Of a DNA stretch of 64,000 nt, positions 59,860-64,000 are shown one piece after another. Location: NCBI RefSeq assembly GCF_017873815.1, contig NZ_JAGGKQ010000013.1, forward strand, positions 1-64,000, in the 5' to 3' direction. The stretch is from Halorubrum alkaliphilum. Its GTDB lineage: Archaea; Halobacteriota; Halobacteria; Halobacteriales; Haloferacaceae. How positions within the stretch are numbered: position 1 is the first letter of the stretch; each line of letters opens with the position of its first letter. A program made the translations under genes and the position numbers. Under the pieces are notes generated by a model that saw nothing but the letters and a program-made list of their open reading frames with translations, did no database searches and was not told the DNA's origin.

Positions 59860-61170
59860 ATGCTACTCACGGGTGCGGAGCTGGCCGACGAGCGCGTCCG
59901 CGACGTCCGGATCCGGAACGGAACGATCGACGCGGTGGAGCAGGAGCTCGACCCCGTCGCCGGCGAGCGCGTCGTCGACGCCCGCGGTCGACACCTCCTT
60001 CCGGGGGCCATCGACGTCCACGTCCACTTCCGGGAGCCGGGCGGGAGCCACAAGGAGACGTGGGCGTCGGGAGCGCGGAGCGCGGCGGCCGGCGGCGTGA
60101 CGACCGTCGTCGACCAGCCGAACACCTCGCCGCCGACCGTCGACGGCGATGCGTTCGACGAGAAGGCGACCCTCGCCGCCGGTTCGCTCGTCGACTACGG
60201 GATCAACGGCGGCGTCACCGCCGACTGGGATCCGGAGACGCTCTTCGAGCGCCCCCTGTTCGCGCTCGGCGAGGTGTTCCTCGCCGACTCGACCGGTGAC
60301 ATGGGGATCAACCTCGACCTGTTTGAGGACGCGCTCGGCGAGGCGGCCGACCGCGACGTTCCCGTAACGGTCCACGCCGAGGACGCGACCCTGTTCGACG
60401 AATCAGCTCTCAATGGCGACCTCGGCGGCGTCGGCACCGCGGCGACCGTCGACGCGTGGTCCGCCTACCGGACCGCCGAAGCCGAGGAGGCGGCCGTGAA
60501 GCGGGCGCTGACGGCGGGTGCTGAAAGCGACGCGCAGGTTCACATCGCACACACGTCGACGCCGGAGGGGATCGACGCGGTCGCCGAGAGCAACGCGACC
60601 TGCGAGGTGACCCCGCATCACCTCTTCCTCTCGCGGGAGAACGCCGGCCGGCTCGGCACGTTCGGGCGGATGAACCCGCCGTTGCGCTCGGAGGAACGTC
60701 GGCAGGGGATCTTCCAGCGGCTCCGCGACGGCGACGTCGACGTCGTCGCCACCGACCACGCACCCCACACCGTCGACGAGAAGCGCCAAGGGCTCGTCGA
60801 CGCCCCGAGCGGCGTACCGGGCGTGGAGACGCTCTACCCGCTCCTCCTGGAGTCGGTCAGGACGGGCGAGCTGTCGCTCGAACGCGTCCGTGACGTAGTC
60901 GCCGCCAACCCGGCGTCGATCTTCGGTCTCGACCGGAAGGGCCGGATCGCCGAGGGAGTCGACGCCGACCTCGTGCTCGTTGATCTGACGAGCCCGCGGG
61001 AGATAGAGGCCGCGGCGCTCCACTCGGCGGCGGAATGGACTCCGTTCGAGGGGGTACGGGGCGTGTTTCCCGAGCTGACCGTCGTCCGCGGCGAGGTCGT
61101 TTACGACCGTGATCCCGTTACGGGCGCGGAATCGTTCGGTGACCCGGTCGGGCGAAACGTCCGGGACTGA
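59860..61170 (+). CDS. pyrC: Dihydroorotase
   Basis: The product is 436 residues from ATG 59860, of the amidohydrolase fold. The metal motif DVHVHFREPG lies near residue 50, a further His in TVHAED, HIAHTSTPEG, EVTPHHLFLS, and the Asp of VATDHAPHT near residue 300. The motif positions fit type I (class I) dihydroorotase, which makes dihydroorotate from carbamoyl aspartate in pyrimidine synthesis. It is not linked to other pyr genes here. The promoter region contains a TTTATG-type box just before the start. Confidence 0.88.
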   Translation: MLLTGAELADERVRDVRIRNGTIDAVEQELDPVAGERVVDARGRHLLPGAIDVHVHFREPGGSHKETWASGARSAAAGGVTTVVDQPNTSPPTVDGDAFDEKATLAAGSLVDYGINGGVTADWDPETLFERPLFALGEVFLADSTGDMGINLDLFEDALGEAADRDVPVTVHAEDATLFDESALNGDLGGVGTAATVDAWSAYRTAEAEEAAVKRALTAGAESDAQVHIAHTSTPEGIDAVAESNATCEVTPHHLFLSRENAGRLGTFGRMNPPLRSEERRQGIFQRLRDGDVDVVATDHAPHTVDEKRQGLVDAPSGVPGVETLYPLLLESVRTGELSLERVRDVVAANPASIFGLDRKGRIAEGVDADLVLVDLTSPREIEAAALHSAAEWTPFEGVRGVFPELTVVRGEVVYDRDPVTGAESFGDPVGRNVRD

Positions 61171-61424
61171 CCGGCCACAGCGAGGTCCGGACTGACCGAC
61201 TACGGCGAGCTCCGCGATCGACGAGTCCGCCGGTACGGTCGTGCGGGGCGGGCTCGGAACGGCGGAACGCCTATGCCGCTCCTGTCCCAACTGTATATCA
61301 CGAACGTTCCCATGCGCAGTGTTCACACGAATTTATCGGGCCGAGGGACGGACTACGTCCTAGCGGCGGGCCGAACCGGATCGATCGCGGACCGCATCGC
61401 CTCGGCGGGAGGCTGCGTACGGCA

Positions 61425-62441
61425 ATGACCGATGCGACCGACGCTGCCGACGCTGCCGACGCTGCTGATGCGGCCGACGCTGCTGATCCTACCGACCCCG
61501 ATCGATCGAACGTTCCTCCGATGGATCCCGAGGCGGCGGCGGACCTCGTCGATCGCATTGTCGCGAACGTCGAGGAGGTGATCGTCGGCAAGCGTGACGC
61601 CGTCGAACACGTCCTCGTCACCCTGCTCGCGCGTGGACACCTCCTCGTCGAGGACGTTCCGGGCGTGGGGAAGACCACCCTCGCGAAGGCCGTCTCCCGG
61701 TCGGTCGACGCCTCGTTCAAACGGGTCCAGTTCACTCCGGACCTGTTGCCGAGCGACGTCACCGGCGTCAACGTGTTCAACCAGCGGACCAACGAGTTCG
61801 ATTTCCGACCGGGTCCGGTGTTCGCGAACGTCGTACTCGGCGACGAGATCAACCGGGCTCCGCCGAAGACCCAGTCGGCTCTGCTGGAGGCAATGGAGGA
61901 GCAACAAGTGACGACCGACGGCGTCACCCGCGCCCTGCCGGATCCGTTCTGTGTCATCGCAACGCAAAACGACGTGGAGCCCGGCCGCACCTACGAGCTT
62001 CCGGTCGCCGAGATCGACCGGTTCACCAAGAAGATCCGGCTCGGCTACCCGTCCGTCGACGAGGAGTCGACCATCCTCGAACGGACCGTCGGCGATCATC
62101 CCGTCGAGAGCGTCGACCCGGTGGCGACCGTCGAGGACGTTCGCCGGGCGCGGGCGGCCGTCTCGTCGGTGGACGTGGCCGAACCCGTCCGGGAGTACGT
62201 CGCCCGTCTCTCTGAGCACACGCGGCGTGAGGCCGCACTCGGCGTGAGTCCCCGTGGAAGTCTCGCACTGGTGCGAACCGCACAGGTCCGGGCCGTCCTC
62301 GACGGTCGCGACTACGTGATCCCCGACGACGTACAGACGGAAGCCCCGACGGTGCTCGCTCACCGGGTCCGGACCGAATCCGGGGCAGAAACCGGCCGAG
62401 ATGTCGTCGAGGCGGCACTCGACCGCGTTCCCGTGGAGTGA
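61425..62441 (+). CDS. MoxR-family AAA+ ATPase
   Basis: The product is 338 residues. The N-terminus is a low-complexity Ala-Asp repeat (DAADAADAADA), probably a disordered tail. The AAA+ core has Walker A EDVPGVGKTTLAKAV, Walker B VVLGDEINRAPPKTQSALLEAMEE and sensor 1 IATQN, followed by the arginine segment IDRFTKKIRLG. MoxR proteins act as chaperones for the assembly of partner complexes containing DUF58 and vWA proteins. Its stop overlaps the DUF58 gene start. A TATATCAC box at about 61296 may be its promoter; the gap 61171-61424 is otherwise empty. Confidence 0.92.
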   Translation: MTDATDAADAADAADAADAADPTDPDRSNVPPMDPEAAADLVDRIVANVEEVIVGKRDAVEHVLVTLLARGHLLVEDVPGVGKTTLAKAVSRSVDASFKRVQFTPDLLPSDVTGVNVFNQRTNEFDFRPGPVFANVVLGDEINRAPPKTQSALLEAMEEQQVTTDGVTRALPDPFCVIATQNDVEPGRTYELPVAEIDRFTKKIRLGYPSVDEESTILERTVGDHPVESVDPVATVEDVRRARAAVSSVDVAEPVREYVARLSEHTRREAALGVSPRGSLALVRTAQVRAVLDGRDYVIPDDVQTEAPTVLAHRVRTESGAETGRDVVEAALDRVPVE

Positions 62442-63583
62442 TCATGGCACGGAGCGTCCTCACGCGCCGAGGCCGGTTCGTCCTCGGCGTCTGCGTCGTC
62501 GCCGCGTTCATGGCGCTGGTCGTCGCCGGACGATCGCTCAACGCGGTGGTGATCCCCGGGGTGATCGCGCTCGTCGCCGGCTACCTCCAGGTCTCGCGAC
62601 TGGACGAACCGGCGGCTCGTCGGACCGGGGTCGCGGACGGCTTCGTCGGTGAAGCACACGAGATCGAACTCGAGTTCCACGGCGGCCGACCGGGTGTTCC
62701 CGTGGACCGATCGTTCGTCGCGGACGTCCGCGACCGCCTCGACGACGGGATCGAGCGTTCGGACGCTCCGACCCGAACCACCGTCGGGGAGGAGCCGGTG
62801 ACCTACCGTGCCCGGTATCGACGGCGGGGTGATCACGGGTTCGGACCGGTCGAGGTCGACGCGACCGACCTGTTCGGACTGTTCACGCGACGGCTCGTCG
62901 TCCGTGAGCGCGATCCGGTGGTCGTCTACCCGCCGTGTCATCCCGTTCCGGCATGGTTCCGACGGGGCCTCTACGCGGATGAGGCGGTCGGGGACAGTCG
63001 GGAACGCAAGGAGTTCGACCGCCTCCGCGAGTACGACCGCGGCGACTCCCTGCGCGACGTCCACTGGCCCGCGACCGCCAAACACGACGAACTGGTCGTC
63101 AAGGAGTTCGCCGCGGAGACCGACCGCCGCCGGGTGTCGATCGCCGGCGAGACGGCCGACGGGGGTGATGACCTTGCGGCCGACGTTCTCGCGAGCGCGA
63201 CGGCAAGTCTCTCGCTCTCGCTTCTCGCCGACGGCGTCCCGGTCGACGTGACGCTCCCGTCCGGAGCGGTCAGCGCGGAACCGGGACCGCGCGGCCGGCG
63301 GCGCGTCCTCGAACTCGCGGCACGCGTCGGCCCGGGTCGCGTCTCCGAGTCGGCGGAGAGCGACGTCAGGATCGTCGCCGACGAGTCCGATGCCCAGATC
63401 AGTGCGGAGGAGACCTCCGTTGACTTCTCCGCGCTCCGCGAGGACCACGGGAACGCCGGATCCGAACACGACCTCGCCGGGGAGGCCGCCGGTGCCACTG
63501 GGGAGGTCGCCGGTGCCACCCGAGAGGACGCCGGTGCCGCGACCGACGCGTTCGCGGTCGATGGCGGGGTGACGAACCCGTGA
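62438..63583 (+). CDS. DUF58 domain protein
   Basis: The product is 381 residues. Two membrane helices at residues 12-50 precede an extended domain with YRARYRRRGDHGFGPVEVDATDLFGLF. The DUF58 core follows: GDSRERKEFDRLREYDRGDSLRDVHWPATAKHDELVVKEF. The C-terminus is Ala/Gly-rich and disordered. DUF58 proteins are regular partners of MoxR ATPases and transglutaminase-like membrane proteins and are thought to act in cell-envelope processes. It overlaps both neighbours (ATGA and GTGA). Confidence 0.88.
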   Translation: MIMARSVLTRRGRFVLGVCVVAAFMALVVAGRSLNAVVIPGVIALVAGYLQVSRLDEPAARRTGVADGFVGEAHEIELEFHGGRPGVPVDRSFVADVRDRLDDGIERSDAPTRTTVGEEPVTYRARYRRRGDHGFGPVEVDATDLFGLFTRRLVVRERDPVVVYPPCHPVPAWFRRGLYADEAVGDSRERKEFDRLREYDRGDSLRDVHWPATAKHDELVVKEFAAETDRRRVSIAGETADGGDDLAADVLASATASLSLSLLADGVPVDVTLPSGAVSAEPGPRGRRRVLELAARVGPGRVSESAESDVRIVADESDAQISAEETSVDFSALREDHGNAGSEHDLAGEAAGATGEVAGATREDAGAATDAFAVDGGVTNP

Positions 63584-64000
63584 CGGAGCGTTCGCTCGTC
63601 GATCAGATCCGGAACCGGTCACCGTCCGGCCGCGCCGGGTCCGGCGGGAACAGGTCGTCCGACGACTCCCTCCGCGGCGTCGGCCCGTTCGGCGCGGTCC
63701 CCGCCGGAATCGCCGAGCCGGCGACTCTCGGCGTGCTCGCAGTAACGCTCGCGTACCTCTCCGTCTTCGTGTCGATCACGAACGTCGTCGGGGGAACGCC
63801 ACGGCTGATCGCGGCCGTTCTCGTCGCCGCCGTCGGTGGCGTGGTCCTCGCGAGGACCATCGGAGAACGGACGGCGATCCGCCTGACGGTCGTGTTGTTC
63901 GCCGTCGCGCTGGTCGGCTACTACCTCGCGATCCCCGAGAGCCAGCGAGCGCTCCTCTCGATACGCACCGTCGGCTCCGACGTGCTCTCGCTTCTCACGG
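63580..64000 (+). CDS. Transglutaminase-like (TgpA/DUF3488-type) membrane protein, N-terminus
   Basis: The frame starts at a GTG at 63580 that overlaps the DUF58 stop (GTGA) and runs off the window. The visible 140 residues have a charged disordered start, then hydrophobic segments LGVLAVTLAYLSVFVSITNVV, LIAAVLVAAVGGVVLA and LTVVLFAVALVGYYLAI. MoxR-DUF58 pairs are commonly followed by a membrane-embedded transglutaminase-like protein with several N-terminal helices, which fits. The catalytic domain lies outside the window, so the assignment rests on context. Confidence 0.65.
   Translation, partial: MTERSLVDQIRNRSPSGRAGSGGNRSSDDSLRGVGPFGAVPAGIAEPATLGVLAVTLAYLSVFVSITNVVGGTPRLIAAVLVAAVGGVVLARTIGERTAIRLTVVLFAVALVGYYLAIPESQRALLSIRTVGSDVLSLLT

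Noticed and set aside
61353-62363. 336-codon minus-strand frame opposite the MoxR gene
   Set aside because: Antisense to an unambiguous AAA+ ATPase, with no recognisable domain.

Overview
The window comes from a halophilic archaeon (class Halobacteria). The proteins are strongly acidic. The replication genes are archaeal (GINS next to primase small subunit PriS, a PCNA-type clamp). The tRNAs lack encoded CCA, promoters carry TATA-like boxes, and lipoprotein and Tat signals are of haloarchaeal type. No species can be named from the sequence alone.

The window divides near 39.64 kb. Positions 1-39,636 look like accessory DNA: lower GC, IS debris, truncated genes, defence- and virus-type genes. 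The region ends on the right in a 3' fragment of a chromosomal-type tRNA-Glu(CTC), the usual scar of an element integrated into a tRNA gene. The matching left junction and an integrase are not in the window. Positions 39,860-64,000 are GC-rich core chromosome: GINS/priS, a PadR regulator, a class III aminotransferase, mutY, membrane proteins, an FtsZ-like pseudo-GTPase, a histidine kinase, a HIT protein, serS, the pstSCAB phosphate transporter, dihydroorotase, and a MoxR/DUF58/transglutaminase-type cluster.

Accessory layout: IS remnants and half an amidase (1-1,542); a first AddB/AddA-like nuclease-helicase operon on the minus strand (1,543-8,729); a metabolic stretch with methyltransferase, saccharopine dehydrogenase-like protein, hydrolase and threonine dehydratase, plus a possible toxin-antitoxin pair (9,012-14,926); a second, divergent AddB/AddA-like operon on the plus strand (15,181-22,496) followed by a membrane-anchored Mrr-like nuclease and an N6-adenine methylase (to 27,107); winged-helix and zinc-finger genes; a solo TnpB element sitting in a HicB-like antitoxin gene; then a run of strong hairpins, about sixteen tRNA genes plus tRNA-like pieces, and a Ro60-type (TROVE + vWA) RNA-binding protein (31,069-35,899); a truncated nucleotidyltransferase, an IS4-type transposase and a divergent PCNA-like clamp (35,958-39,287).

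The most unusual system is the Ro60/tRNA-array island. It holds tightly spaced and often non-canonical tRNAs, one with a roughly 60-nt insertion in the D-loop. Two paralogous tRNA-like sequences have acceptor and T arms but no recognisable anticodon arm. Bacterial Y RNAs that pair with Ro proteins are also tRNA-like, so an RNA quality-control or tRNA-sequestering role is a reasonable hypothesis, but it is inference. Second-rank features are the two AddAB-like complexes with apparently exchanged iron-sulfur nuclease duties, and an insertion in mutY that carries a Doc/Fic-like gene and replaces the 3' half of the host gene.
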